A DNA stretch of 64,000 nucleotides from Parapedobacter sp. SGR-10. GTDB lineage: Bacteria; Bacteroidota; Bacteroidia; Sphingobacteriales; Sphingobacteriaceae. The notes under the pieces are model-generated. The model was not told where the DNA came from. It did not search any database and saw nothing but the letters and a program-made list of their open reading frames with translations. The DNA lies in assembly GCF_011030405.1 (NCBI RefSeq), contig NZ_JAAJTJ010000007.1, positions 1-64,000 of the forward strand. The letters run 5' to 3'. A program made the position numbers and the translations under genes. Below are positions 8,902 to 18,040 of the stretch, in pieces. Position 1 is the first letter of the stretch. Every line of letters starts with the position of its first letter.

Positions 8902-10146
8902 ATGAGCTTAGAAATCAAAGTCCCTACCGTCGGAGAATCGATCACAGAAGTGACATTGGCGCAATGGCTAAAACAAGACGGCGACTACGTCGAAATGGAT
9001 GAAAACATCGCTGAACTGGAATCAGACAAAGCTACCTTTGAGCTGCCTGCGGAAAAAGCAGGTATCCTTCGTATCATCGCCCAAGAGGGGGATACATTGG
9101 AAATCGGTGCGGTGGTATGTACTATAGAAGATGGTGATGCACCGGCTGCTGGAGAGAAAAAAGCAGAGGCTCCGGCCGATCAGCCTTCTTCGGCTCCTGC
9201 GGCAACAAAAGAAGAGGAAGCATCCGAAAAACCAGAATCGTATGCTGCCGGTACAGCTTCGCCTGCTGCTGCAAAAATATTGCGTGAAAAAGGCATCGAT
9301 CCATCCACAATCAAAGGAACAGGAAAAGATGGCCGTATCACAAAAGAAGATGCCGAAAAGGCTCAGGTACAGGCTGCTGCTCCTAAGGCAGAGGCTAAAC
9401 CTGCAGCGACTACAGCTCCGGCCGCTACACCTGCGGTGAGCGGAGTACGCAACGAGCGTCGTGAGAAGATGAGCTCACTGCGTAAAACCATTGCGAAGCG
9501 TTTGGTATCGGTCAAGAATGAAACGGCTATGTTGACTACGTTCAACGAAGTCAATATGCAACCCATCATGGATTTGCGTGGCAAATACAAAGATGTTTTC
9601 AAAGAGAAACATGGTGTAGGACTAGGCTTTATGTCCTTCTTTACGAAAGCTGTCACAACAGCATTGAAAGAATGGCCTGCAGTCAATGCCCGTATTGACG
9701 AAAATGAAATTGTGTATTCGGACTTTGCGGATATTTCCATTGCCGTTTCGGCCCCTAAGGGATTGGTCGTTCCGGTAATCCGTAATGCAGAATCCATGTC
9801 TTTGTATGAAATCGAAAAGGCTATCGTCGAATTAGCAGGAAAAGCACGCGACAATAAGTTGACCATTGAAGAAATGACCGGAGGGACGTTTACGATTACC
9901 AATGGAGGTGTATTTGGCTCCATGATGTCTACGCCTATCATCAATGCGCCACAGTCCGCTATATTGGGTATGCACAATATCGTGCAGCGCCCGATAGCCG
10001 AAAATGGTCAGGTCGTGATCCGTCCGATGATGTACATTGCTCTGTCTTATGATCACCGTATCATCGATGGCCGCGAGTCTGTCAGCTTCCTTGTACGTGT
10101 AAAACAATTGTTGGAAGATCCTGCAAGACTACTTTTGGAAGTGTAA
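8902..10146 (+). CDS. sucB: 2-oxoglutarate dehydrogenase E2, dihydrolipoyllysine succinyltransferase
   Basis: 414 aa from the ATG of [13 protein letters not shown]. An ATG 45 bp upstream would add non-family residues. A lipoyl domain (1-77) carries the attachment lysine K43 in ESDKATFE. An Ala/Pro-rich linker follows. A peripheral-subunit-binding domain lies at about 118-155 ([14 protein letters not shown]...[11 protein letters not shown]). The catalytic acyltransferase domain ends with SYDHRIIDG, which carries the active-site His. It transfers succinyl to CoA and forms the core of the complex with SucA. A strong terminator follows. Confidence 0.98.
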   Translation: MSLEIKVPTVGESITEVTLAQWLKQDGDYVEMDENIAELESDKATFELPAEKAGILRIIAQEGDTLEIGAVVCTIEDGDAPAAGEKKAEAPADQPSSAPAATKEEEASEKPESYAAGTASPAAAKILREKGIDPSTIKGTGKDGRITKEDAEKAQVQAAAPKAEAKPAATTAPAATPAVSGVRNERREKMSSLRKTIAKRLVSVKNETAMLTTFNEVNMQPIMDLRGKYKDVFKEKHGVGLGFMSFFTKAVTTALKEWPAVNARIDENEIVYSDFADISIAVSAPKGLVVPVIRNAESMSLYEIEKAIVELAGKARDNKLTIEEMTGGTFTITNGGVFGSMMSTPIINAPQSAILGMHNIVQRPIAENGQVVIRPMMYIALSYDHRIIDGRESVSFLVRVKQLLEDPARLLLEV

Positions 10147-10172
10147 AACACACTTAGATATTCCTAATCCTT

Positions 10173-10211
10173 AAAAGGTCGTCTTTGTTAAAACAAGGAC
10201 GACCTTTTTTT
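10173..10211 (+). terminator. rho-independent terminator of sucAB
   Basis: The left arm AAAAGGTCGTC (from 10173) pairs with GACGACCTTTT. The right arm runs into seven T residues (to 10211). Confidence 0.9.
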
Positions 10212-10324
10212 GAGATGCTCTAATATAATATGAGTTTTACGTAAGAAAAATCAAAAAACACTAAGTTTTAGCCTGCTTATACTTTGTAATATTAGATTTA
10301 TAAAGTATTTTATATTTATCTTTG

Positions 10325-10353
10325 AGGCTACCTACAAAACAGGTAGCCTTTTT
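10325..10353 (+). terminator. terminator-like hairpin touching the GtrA start
   Basis: AGGCTACCT (10325-10333) pairs with AGGTAGCC (10341-10348), followed by five T. It ends one base before the GtrA ATG. A perfect -7-like box TATCTTTG lies directly before it (10317-10324). If that promoter is used, the transcript begins inside the left arm and the hairpin does not form. Read-through transcripts from sucB would form it. It may therefore be an end-of-operon signal or a guard against read-through. Confidence 0.6.
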
Positions 10354-10354
10354 A

Positions 10355-10759
10355 ATGGATATACACTTAGACCCTCAACTGATAACCAAATTCATTATGT
10401 TCTCCATCGTAGGAGCATCGGGTGTTGTTGTGGATTTTAGTGTTACGTGGTTATTCAAGGAAAAAGTCCGTATCCATAAATACATTGCCAATTCATTAGG
10501 TTTCATCGTTGCGACGATCAGCAATTACCTGCTCAATCGGTTTTGGACTTTCTATACTGTCGATGCACAGGCCAAATTCAACGAGTTTTCCAAATTCTTT
10601 TTTATCGCTTTGATTGGATTGGCTATCAATAATGCCATCCTCTATCTGTTTCACGAAAAGCTGAAATGGAACTTTTACCTATCGAAGCTTGTAGCAATCG
10701 GTATCGTATCGATATGGAACTTTTCGTTTAACTATCTGTACACATTTACCTCTTCCTAA
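10355..10759 (+). CDS. GtrA family membrane protein
   Basis: 134 aa from the ATG at 10355. An in-frame ATG 33 bp upstream lies before the hairpin and adds non-family residues. About four transmembrane helices cover the protein, with the family pattern KFIMFSIVGASGVVVDF...ATISNYLLNRFWTF...SKLVAIGIVSIWNFSFNY. GtrA proteins are thought to flip polyprenyl-phosphate-linked sugars across the inner membrane for glycosylation of cell-surface polymers. The gene ends 6 bp before a GT39-type glycosyltransferase, which would use the flipped lipid-linked sugar. A later start within the first helix cannot be excluded because of the hairpin. Confidence 0.85.
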   Translation: MDIHLDPQLITKFIMFSIVGASGVVVDFSVTWLFKEKVRIHKYIANSLGFIVATISNYLLNRFWTFYTVDAQAKFNEFSKFFFIALIGLAINNAILYLFHEKLKWNFYLSKLVAIGIVSIWNFSFNYLYTFTSS

Positions 10760-10765
10760 GTTTTC

Positions 10766-12481
10766 ATGAATAAATTTGTCAAACGTTTTACCATCTGGCA
10801 TTTTCTTGTCCTCTGGTTTGTCATCAATCTGGTACAGGGCTGTTTGATGGAATTGCACGTAGACGAATCCTATTATTGGTTGTACAGTAAATTTCTGGAT
10901 TGGGGGTATTACGACCATCCGCCAATGGTCGCTGTATTTATCAAGATTGGTAGCTGGTTGTCTCAGGCTGAAATAGGTGTGCGTATCGTGACTATTTTGA
11001 CCAATGTCGCTGCGGTGTATTTCCTTTGGCAGATCGTCAAACCGTATGCCGATAATATTTGGCTATTCAGCACCTTATACTTTAGTTTTGCTATTTTTCA
11101 TGTATTCGGTTTTATCAATTCGCCGGATAGTCCGCTCTTGTTTTTTGCGGTACTGTATCTCTATTTTTTGAAAAAGTATATCCAGGAAGAGAGGGTGGGA
11201 TTTTCTACAGTGCTGTGGCTTTCGATTGCAATTGCCGGACTACTGTACAGTAAATACCATGGTGTCTTATTGCTGTTTTTTACATTGTTGGCCGAATGGA
11301 GATTGCTCCTGCGTGGTTCTTTTTGGTGTATTGTTGCTATTTGTACAGTACTCTATCTACCACATATACTCTGGCAGGTACAGCACGATTACCCTTCAAT
11401 CCAGTATCACCTCTTTGAACGCAATGCAAGGGCTTACCAGATTTCATTTACCACGGACTATATCAGCAATCTTCTGTTGGTCATCGGGCCATTGACGGGT
11501 TGGTATGTCTACTACAAATTTTTCCGTCACAAGAGTGCCGATCGTTTTGTCCGGGTTTTGAAATTCATTTTTTGGGGATTTGTACTTTTCTTTTTCAGTA
11601 CCTCGCTCAAGAGCTATGTACAGGCACAGTGGGTATTGCTCGCTTATATACCGCTGTTTATCATCGGGTATATTGCCCTTGCCAGACAATCCGTTCCGCG
11701 ATGGTTTTATAGCTTATTGTACACGACTGCCGGACTCATCCTCATCTTACGTTTTCTGCTCATTCTCCCTATTCCGGCTATACAAAACATATCTGCCATA
11801 AAATCATTTTGGGGTCACAAAGATCTGGCAAAACAACTACGCACCTATACCAATGGCAAGTATATTATCTTTGACAATGGTTTTCAAGACCCGTCCTCCT
11901 ATAATTTTTATAACCAGACCTTGACGGCCTTTTCTTACAATAACCGTTCATACCGAAAGACACAGTACGATTACTGGCCGATAGAAGACAGTGTGCGCCA
12001 CAAGGATGTAATCTTTGTCCGTCCACACTCTTTCGAAAGCCCTGATCAAGATACCATACATACCCGACTGAAAGGGGATTGGTACGCTATTCGTGTAGAT
12101 AGTGTGCGATTGTACCAAAAGGTTGATATTACGTGTGAGGATATTCCGAAAAAAATGGTCGCAGGCAAACAGTACCCAATCACATTAAAAATCCATAATC
12201 CGTATGGTGAAGAGATCGCATTTGCCAATGAGGGACAAAAATGGCCACTTTATTTCGAATACGGCTATACCCAATATATCTGGGATGCAGGCACATTTTT
12301 TGAATTTAAGGAAGATTATCATTATCTTAGGGTTCCATCAAAACAAAGCGTGTTGATCAAACTGAGTATTACCGCACCGGAGGAAACGGGCGATAGATTT
12401 CTGATGTTCTCCTTGCGTACCGAGCCCTTTGGCGGTCCCCGAAACAGTAAAAAATATCCTGTCTATGTCTCGCAAAAATAA
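10766..12481 (+). CDS. GT39/ArnT-like polyprenyl-phosphate glycosyltransferase
   Basis: 571 aa with about 10-12 transmembrane helices in the first 350 residues and a soluble C-terminal domain of about 200 residues. The first loop carries the family motif HVDESYYWLYSK...GYYDHPP, in which the acidic residue is the catalytic base of GT-C enzymes. These enzymes take a sugar from a polyprenyl-phosphate donor on the outer side of the inner membrane and attach it to a lipid, protein or glycan. It is cotranscribed with GtrA (6-bp gap). The acceptor cannot be told from the sequence. Confidence 0.85.
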   Translation: MNKFVKRFTIWHFLVLWFVINLVQGCLMELHVDESYYWLYSKFLDWGYYDHPPMVAVFIKIGSWLSQAEIGVRIVTILTNVAAVYFLWQIVKPYADNIWLFSTLYFSFAIFHVFGFINSPDSPLLFFAVLYLYFLKKYIQEERVGFSTVLWLSIAIAGLLYSKYHGVLLLFFTLLAEWRLLLRGSFWCIVAICTVLYLPHILWQVQHDYPSIQYHLFERNARAYQISFTTDYISNLLLVIGPLTGWYVYYKFFRHKSADRFVRVLKFIFWGFVLFFFSTSLKSYVQAQWVLLAYIPLFIIGYIALARQSVPRWFYSLLYTTAGLILILRFLLILPIPAIQNISAIKSFWGHKDLAKQLRTYTNGKYIIFDNGFQDPSSYNFYNQTLTAFSYNNRSYRKTQYDYWPIEDSVRHKDVIFVRPHSFESPDQDTIHTRLKGDWYAIRVDSVRLYQKVDITCEDIPKKMVAGKQYPITLKIHNPYGEEIAFANEGQKWPLYFEYGYTQYIWDAGTFFEFKEDYHYLRVPSKQSVLIKLSITAPEETGDRFLMFSLRTEPFGGPRNSKKYPVYVSQK

Positions 12482-12497
12482 ACTTATCCTAAAATGA

Positions 12498-12690
12498 AAC
12501 CACATAGAAGCATAGGGATTTTAGATTCTTCAACATCAAAAAAAAGAACACATGTAGGAAAACAAGTTTTCAACCATAGTCTATCCGCCAGTAGGCGGAC
12601 AAGTCATGAAGCTACTGCAATGCCCTTGGGCATTCCTGCCTGCCAGACAGGCTTTAGAATGGTCATTAAATACTATGTCTCTATGTGGTT
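12498..12690. mobile_element. 193-bp inverted-repeat element (MITE-like)
   Basis: The 18-bp ends AACCACATAGAAGCATAG (12498-12515) and CTATGTCTCTATGTGGTT (12673-12690) are inverse with 16/18 matches. Inside are three short perfect hairpins (12584-12599, 12619-12634, 12638-12652). It carries no gene of its own, although a reading frame from 12494 crosses it into the following gene. It inserts between the GT39 gene and the barrel gene and reaches into the likely signal-peptide start of the latter. No clear target duplication was seen. Confidence 0.65.
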
Positions 12691-13708
12691 AGAAAAAATA
12701 TCATGTACTAAAATTCTTGTCTTTTTCATCTTGGGTTTGTTGTGTCAGCAGGTATCTGCGCAACAATTGGAAGGAAATGTGGATTTTCATGGTTTTGCCG
12801 ATAATCGGGAATATGGTGCTTCCGATAGATATCCACAGACTATTTTTGGAGCCCGTATCACACCCGAAGTCGGACTGTTGGTCGATGGTGTACACCGTAT
12901 ACGGGCGGGCGTATCGTATCTACATGAGTTTGGTACGAAGAACATCTTGAAACCTGTACGCCCGGTAGCTTATTACAACTACATGGACAAAGGTTTTGAT
13001 TTCAAGATCGGTATGTTTCCCAGGCATGAATATCTCGACGAATACCCGAAAGCTATATTGAGTGATACGATCGGTTATTACCAACCCAATATCGAAGGTA
13101 TGCTTGTCAGGTATAGCAACGAGAATTTCCATCAACAACTTTGGATCGATTGGAACAGTCGGCAGACCAGGGTGGATAGGGAGCAGTTTATGGTCGGTCT
13201 ATCGGGGAATGTACACTTGGGTTCCTTGTTTTATGTGAAACACTTTGCCGCCCTGTGGCACAATGCCGGCGTCATGGCGGATCAGTCGGATCCCGATGAT
13301 CATATCCGGGACAACGGAGCGGCTTCATTACATTTAGGTATGGATCTAAGTGACAAGAATTGGCTGGATTCCATCAATGTCAATGTAGGGGGGATCATCA
13401 ACTACGATCGGTTACGGAATGTATACGACTGGCAGACGCCTAAGGGGTTTATAAGTGAACTGTATGTAGAGCATTCCCGTTTTTTTGTGCGGAATACCTT
13501 TTATACCGGACAATCCCTCTCCATTCCTTACGGTGATGTGTTTTATACATCCAAGCAATACAACAGACTGGATGTCGGATGGGTGCCTTTGCGGAACAAA
13601 AATCTCGAAGGTCGGTTTACGGCTGGGTTCCATTTTTCCGAAGGGGTAATGGATAATCAGCAGCAGTTTATATTGAGGTATAATATCGGAGGTAAACTAC
13701 GTAAGTAG
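12683..13708 (+). CDS. outer-membrane beta-barrel protein, function unknown
   Basis: 341 aa from the ATG of MWLEKISCTKILVFF. A hydrophobic signal peptide ends at VSAQQ. The rest has no helix-forming hydrophobic runs and consists of alternating amphipathic strands, many with aromatic girdle residues (YYNYMDKGFDFKIGMF, FVRNTFYTGQ, FILRYNIGGKL as final strand). This indicates an outer-membrane barrel. I do not recognise the family. In-frame ATGs at 12494 and 12659 exist, but the first lies outside the inverted-repeat element and would give about 63 residues of translated repeat. The start codon chosen lies inside the repeat's right end, so the element supplies the start region. Confidence 0.65.
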   Translation: MWLEKISCTKILVFFILGLLCQQVSAQQLEGNVDFHGFADNREYGASDRYPQTIFGARITPEVGLLVDGVHRIRAGVSYLHEFGTKNILKPVRPVAYYNYMDKGFDFKIGMFPRHEYLDEYPKAILSDTIGYYQPNIEGMLVRYSNENFHQQLWIDWNSRQTRVDREQFMVGLSGNVHLGSLFYVKHFAALWHNAGVMADQSDPDDHIRDNGAASLHLGMDLSDKNWLDSINVNVGGIINYDRLRNVYDWQTPKGFISELYVEHSRFFVRNTFYTGQSLSIPYGDVFYTSKQYNRLDVGWVPLRNKNLEGRFTAGFHFSEGVMDNQQQFILRYNIGGKLRK

Positions 13709-13727
13709 GCTCTGTTTTTTTCATGAT

Positions 13728-13902
13728 GAGGGTGTCTCTAAAAGGGTCTGGCAATTTATTTAATCGTCATTTCGAACGAAGAGAGAAATCTATGGATGAA
13801 TTTTAATCAACTTATTTTCAACTTGTTGAAAAATTGCTTAACCATAGATTTCTCGTCGTACCTCCTCGAAATGACGGCATGATGGACTTTTTAGACACTC
13901 CC
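13728..13902. repeat. dispersed inverted repeat, YGTCATTNCGA family, copy A
   Basis: The outer ends are related inverse sequences (GAGGGTGTCTCTAAAAG at 13728 and TTTTAGACACTCCC ending 13902). Inside, CGTCATTTCGA and AGAAATCTATGG on the left face CCATAGATTTCT and TCGAAATGACG on the right. It lies between two convergent genes. A separate perfect 11-bp stem follows at 13914-13924/13935-13945 and may serve as a transcription end. Confidence 0.75.
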
Positions 13903-13960
13903 TTTTATTCTTCATCCGTAGTGTGCTTCGCTTAACACTACGGATAGTAGAGGGCCTTGT

Positions 13961-15916
13961 TTACTCTGCTACCAATTCATTGTGTATCATGCGATAATTG
14001 TATTGCTGGATAAAGGCTCGCAGGTACTTGACCAATGTGTCCTGTTCAGGAATATTTTTGTGCAACAAATCCTTTTCCAGCCGACTATCCGATCGAAGAT
14101 TGAACAAAGAGGTCGGTGCATCGCCATTGTACGTCATGAAGTAATCTCCCATAAAGAAATTGAACGATGATCCACCGATATTGTTGACCAGAAAATTATT
14201 CTTGGTTGTATCCAAAGCATCAAAACCGAATGAAAAATAAGGTTCGTCATAATGCAGGTAATTTAGTACGGTCGGCATAATGTCTATTTGTTGCACCAGT
14301 TTGTCCGATACGCCTTTGAGGTTACCGCCGGGATAATAAAAGATAATGGGGATCGCAAATTGATTGGGGAGTGTGTGGTATTCGGGTAGATAGCTTTGGC
14401 TGGAATGATCTGCACAGATGACAAAGAGCGTGTTTTTGTACCAGGAACTTTGTGATGCTTTGACAAAAAACTGCCTTAAAGCGTAGTCAGCGTATCCGGT
14501 CGGTTCGTGTAAAGGTAAAGGCCCCTTTGGAAACTTTCCCTTGTACTTTTCGGGAACTTTGAAAGGATGGTGTGAAGATAGCGAAAAGAAACTGGCAAAG
14601 AAGGGCTCTTTGAAAGTGTTTAGTTTGTCTGCCATGAACTGCATAAATGGCTCATCCCAAATCCCCCACATCCCATCGAAATCCTTATCGTTGTTGTACT
14701 CGTTTTTTCCAAAATACTGTTGGACCCCGGCCAATTGCATATACGCCGAAAAGCCCATACTCCCATTGGGTGCCCCGTGGAAGAAAGCCGTTTCGTAACC
14801 TTTGTCTCCCAGCAATTTGGCTATACTGGTCGTCTTATTGCCTGAATAGACCGATAATACAAAAGGCTCTCCGATCGAAGGTATGCCCGAAATGACGGAA
14901 GGAAGTGCATCAATGGACTTACGGCCATTGGCATACGATCGATGAAAAGTGTAGGCTTCTCCGATCAGGGAGTCAAGGAAAGGTGTGTAGCCCTTGTATG
15001 TACCATTATCGATATGCTTGTTATAGAAACCGATATTCTCCTTGCCAAAACTTTCCATAATCAGGAAAACTACGTTGAGCTTTTGAAAGGGGAGGCTGTC
15101 CTTGGGCAAGTGAATGACCGGATAGATTTTTTGTAGTTCTTCCGGATCATAATAATGTACCTCCTTGAGATCCACTGCTTCCAGGGTTTTCATGATGGCA
15201 AATGGCGTGTTGAGTACAATGTTCATCTCCTCAGGAGATTTGACATAATCTCCGGCGTTGCTCAATGTAATCGGTCGTGTACTATGCGCCCAATCGCCCC
15301 GCACACCTCCTATAAAGAAAAAGGCCACGACAAACATCATCACGAACTGAAAAAGATAGAGTTGCCAGCCCGACCGTCTGGGTTTCTCTACGGCGAAGGT
15401 GTCGTACAGCTTAATCAATATAAAAATAAGGGCGATAAATAGGAGTACCAGGTACCAGTAGCCAAGCAAGAAATCCCCTGCCAGTCTCAGTTTGTTCTCC
15501 TCATTGGCAAACTGCCCAAACACCGTGCTCGTTGTCCTTTTTAGGGTAAAGGGGTAATAAGCAAAGTCGATCAGGTTCAGGGCGATGCCTATGCTATTGG
15601 GTATGACAAAGGCATACTTGGACATCTTTTGGTATAGTGGTGTATATTTGAAGGGTACCGGCAGGATAACCATCAAGATATACAATATATTGAGGTATAG
15701 TAAAGCGACGAGATCAAACCGAACACCGCCTAGCATCATCGTGATGAATTCCCCTGTTTGGATGGCCGGAAACATATCCCTGTTAAAGAGATAAAATCCA
15801 TACCTTAGTCCGGCATAGATAAGTAGTAAGCCTACAAATTGACTTAACAATACCCAGTAGCTACCTAAAAAACCTTTTGCTTTACATTTCCAGGACTTCG
15901 TGTTATCGTTGATCAT
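13961..15916 (-). CDS. LTA-synthase-family phosphotransferase (sulfatase fold), paralog 1
   Basis: 651 aa. Five N-terminal transmembrane helices (to about residue 200) are followed by an extracytoplasmic alkaline-phosphatase-fold domain. Visible motifs are VVFLIMESFGKENIG (metal-binding Glu), NGRKSIDALPSVISGIP (Ser in the nucleophile position, where Firmicutes LtaS has Thr), FFSLSSHHPF and CADHSSQ (metal ligands). Relatives transfer phosphoglycerol or phosphoethanolamine to envelope glycans or lipids. Gram-negative Bacteroidota do not make classical LTA, so the acceptor is unknown. It lies next to a second family member, with an inverted repeat between them. Confidence 0.85.
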   Translation of the reverse strand: MINDNTKSWKCKAKGFLGSYWVLLSQFVGLLLIYAGLRYGFYLFNRDMFPAIQTGEFITMMLGGVRFDLVALLYLNILYILMVILPVPFKYTPLYQKMSKYAFVIPNSIGIALNLIDFAYYPFTLKRTTSTVFGQFANEENKLRLAGDFLLGYWYLVLLFIALIFILIKLYDTFAVEKPRRSGWQLYLFQFVMMFVVAFFFIGGVRGDWAHSTRPITLSNAGDYVKSPEEMNIVLNTPFAIMKTLEAVDLKEVHYYDPEELQKIYPVIHLPKDSLPFQKLNVVFLIMESFGKENIGFYNKHIDNGTYKGYTPFLDSLIGEAYTFHRSYANGRKSIDALPSVISGIPSIGEPFVLSVYSGNKTTSIAKLLGDKGYETAFFHGAPNGSMGFSAYMQLAGVQQYFGKNEYNNDKDFDGMWGIWDEPFMQFMADKLNTFKEPFFASFFSLSSHHPFKVPEKYKGKFPKGPLPLHEPTGYADYALRQFFVKASQSSWYKNTLFVICADHSSQSYLPEYHTLPNQFAIPIIFYYPGGNLKGVSDKLVQQIDIMPTVLNYLHYDEPYFSFGFDALDTTKNNFLVNNIGGSSFNFFMGDYFMTYNGDAPTSLFNLRSDSRLEKDLLHKNIPEQDTLVKYLRAFIQQYNYRMIHNELVAE

Positions 15917-15952
15917 ACGGCAAATTAATTAAAATTTTGTTATTTTAATAGA

Positions 15953-16082
15953 CGTCATTGCGAACTGAAGCTGTGGCTTAGCGCGGTGGGGTGAAGCAAT
16001 CTAAAACCATTAAGGTGTGATGAGAGTCTGGGATAATTCCATAAATCCTTAGATTGCTTCGTTATTCATTCTCGCAATGACG
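15953..16082. repeat. dispersed inverted repeat, copy B
   Basis: CGTCATTGCGA (15953-15963) faces TCGCAATGACG (16072-16082), a perfect 11-bp match. GAAGCAATCTAA faces TTAGATTGCTTC (16049-16060), a perfect 12-bp match. It lies between the two LTA-synthase-like genes and has the same design as copies A, C and D. Confidence 0.85.
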
Positions 16083-16093
16083 TTGGTTGAATA

Positions 16094-17974
16094 TTAATAC
16101 CTCAAAAAATCCTGATAGACTCCTTGATAAAAAGCTTTGGCAATATTGAGCAGGCTGTCTGTCTTTGCCATGGGAAAATCCTTGTTCTGCAAATAATTGA
16201 GGGACTTGCCCACATTGTCGAAGGATACTACCTGTTCGGGCGTAATAATGCCAAAGGCGTCTTTTGAATTGTAAAAAGTTACCGGTGTTGTGGTGGTATT
16301 GAACAAGTCTTTGCTCCAATGATACCTATTCGTCGGCAAGTCTAATTGGCGAAGTAGCGTATGCGCCAAGTCGGTCTGTCCACCTATGCGGTGGAACACT
16401 TTTCCCCGGTATTGTTTTTTGATGACATCGCCATAAAACAACAACGGGATATGAAACCGTTGTGGTTGGGACAGATCCCATTTGTCGGCTGGAAGCCGAT
16501 GGCCGTGATCTGCAATGAAAATAAACAGGGTGTTTTCGTACCAGGGTTGATTTTTCGCTTGGCTAATAAAGTCGTACACGATAGAATCTGTATAATGGGC
16601 TGTACTCCTGAATTTGTTCGCATTGGTGTCATCCCCAAATTTGTATGTGCCATTCAACCGAAAAGGTTCATGGTTGATCAACGTGAAGATTGTCGAAAAG
16701 AAAGGGGTAGGTTCTTTTTTTAAATCTTTCAACATCTTCTGAAAGACCAAATGGTCGTACACCCCCCACGAAGTACGTTCGGCATGTATGCTAAAGTTGC
16801 TGATATCAACGACACGGGATATACCATGTGTCAGCATATAAGACTTGAAATTATAAAATTCACTTTGACCGCCATGGTAGAAGGAAGTCGAATAACCAAT
16901 TGAATCCAATTCCTGACCTATGGCAGGCATATTTTCATGTTTGGTGATATGTTTGATAATACTCTCAGGACCTTGTGCCGGGAAGCCACTCATCGTACCA
17001 ATGATACCTTTATCCGAACGGTCTGCGGCCGCATAGACTTGATCAAACAGGATGCCGTCAGCAATAAGTTTTTCCATTTGGGGAGTTACACCTTCTTCTC
17101 CTCCCAAAGATTTGACCAGATTACCAACAAAGCTTTCTAAAATAACGAGGACAATATTGGGGCGTTTGGTTTGGAGTACCCACAAGGCAGAATCAGGTTC
17201 ATTTTGAAAGACAGGTTGTAGTATCTGCTGTATTTCCTCTTTCTCTTTGTAAAAGTAATAAGGGTTCTTCGAAAGATTGCTGCCCGAAAAATAATCACTC
17301 AACAATGCCCAATGGGTATTGACAGCAGCATGATTGTAAAATGAATGGTCTGTAAAATAGGCTTTGCTGGGGTTGAGTGTTGCCGGTCCGTAACCTCCAC
17401 GGATAAACGTGAATAAGATAAAGGCACCGATCAGTAGCTTGGAAAAATTGGGTACGAGCCCCTTGATATTGTACAAGTGTACATTTTTAAACATCTGTCG
17501 ATACAGATAATACCCGCCACCTACACCCAAAGCAATAGCGAGCAAAGGAATAAATACGGGTGTAGCTTCTGCCGAGGCTACTGCCCCTGAAGGGGAAGCC
17601 CAAAAGGCGTCAATGGCTCGTTTGGAAATCTTGTCTCCCCATTCTCTGTAAATATTGATATTGACAAAGGAAACCGCAAAGAATACAAATAGTAATATAC
17701 CTGTATATATACCAAGGATTTTACGTATGGATGGAGGATTTTTAAAGAAACTCAAGGTGCAATAGACCAAGAAGGGAAGAGCACAAATGTAGGATGCTGT
17801 CGAAAAGTCCAAAGCAAGTCCGTGAAAATAAATACGGAATACATCTATCCAATTGGAAATCCCTATTTTCTCATAAAAAGAAAATATGAATACTAACCTG
17901 TCTGTAAAACAGATGATTAGCCAAAATAAGAAATAGCGTATGAGAGCTTTTGCTTCATTTACGATGAGGGGCAT
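16094..17974 (-). CDS. LTA-synthase-family phosphotransferase (sulfatase fold), paralog 2
   Basis: 626 aa with about five N-terminal transmembrane helices and a C-terminal extracytoplasmic sulfatase-like domain. Motifs are NIVLVILESFVGNLV (metal-binding Glu), ADRSDKGIIGTMSGFP (Ser aligned with the nucleophile of paralog 1), FTLINHEPF and IADHGH. It is only distantly similar to paralog 1, so this is not a recent duplication. It probably transfers a phospho-alcohol group to an envelope component. Both genes lie in the same direction behind the cryptochrome gene. Confidence 0.85.
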   Translation of the reverse strand: MPLIVNEAKALIRYFLFWLIICFTDRLVFIFSFYEKIGISNWIDVFRIYFHGLALDFSTASYICALPFLVYCTLSFFKNPPSIRKILGIYTGILLFVFFAVSFVNINIYREWGDKISKRAIDAFWASPSGAVASAEATPVFIPLLAIALGVGGGYYLYRQMFKNVHLYNIKGLVPNFSKLLIGAFILFTFIRGGYGPATLNPSKAYFTDHSFYNHAAVNTHWALLSDYFSGSNLSKNPYYFYKEKEEIQQILQPVFQNEPDSALWVLQTKRPNIVLVILESFVGNLVKSLGGEEGVTPQMEKLIADGILFDQVYAAADRSDKGIIGTMSGFPAQGPESIIKHITKHENMPAIGQELDSIGYSTSFYHGGQSEFYNFKSYMLTHGISRVVDISNFSIHAERTSWGVYDHLVFQKMLKDLKKEPTPFFSTIFTLINHEPFRLNGTYKFGDDTNANKFRSTAHYTDSIVYDFISQAKNQPWYENTLFIFIADHGHRLPADKWDLSQPQRFHIPLLFYGDVIKKQYRGKVFHRIGGQTDLAHTLLRQLDLPTNRYHWSKDLFNTTTTPVTFYNSKDAFGIITPEQVVSFDNVGKSLNYLQNKDFPMAKTDSLLNIAKAFYQGVYQDFLRY

Positions 17975-18040
17975 GCATATTCCATTAAACGGGCAAATTT
18001 ACATTAAATTAACACACAATTCATCATCTTTTAACGATTT

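Noticed and set aside
9363-9977. 204-codon open frame opposite to sucB
   Set aside because: Shadow of the certain sucB gene; no motif and no ribosome-binding site.
12494-12682. Reading the barrel gene from ATG 12494
   Set aside because: It would give about 63 residues translated from the inverted-repeat element before the signal peptide.
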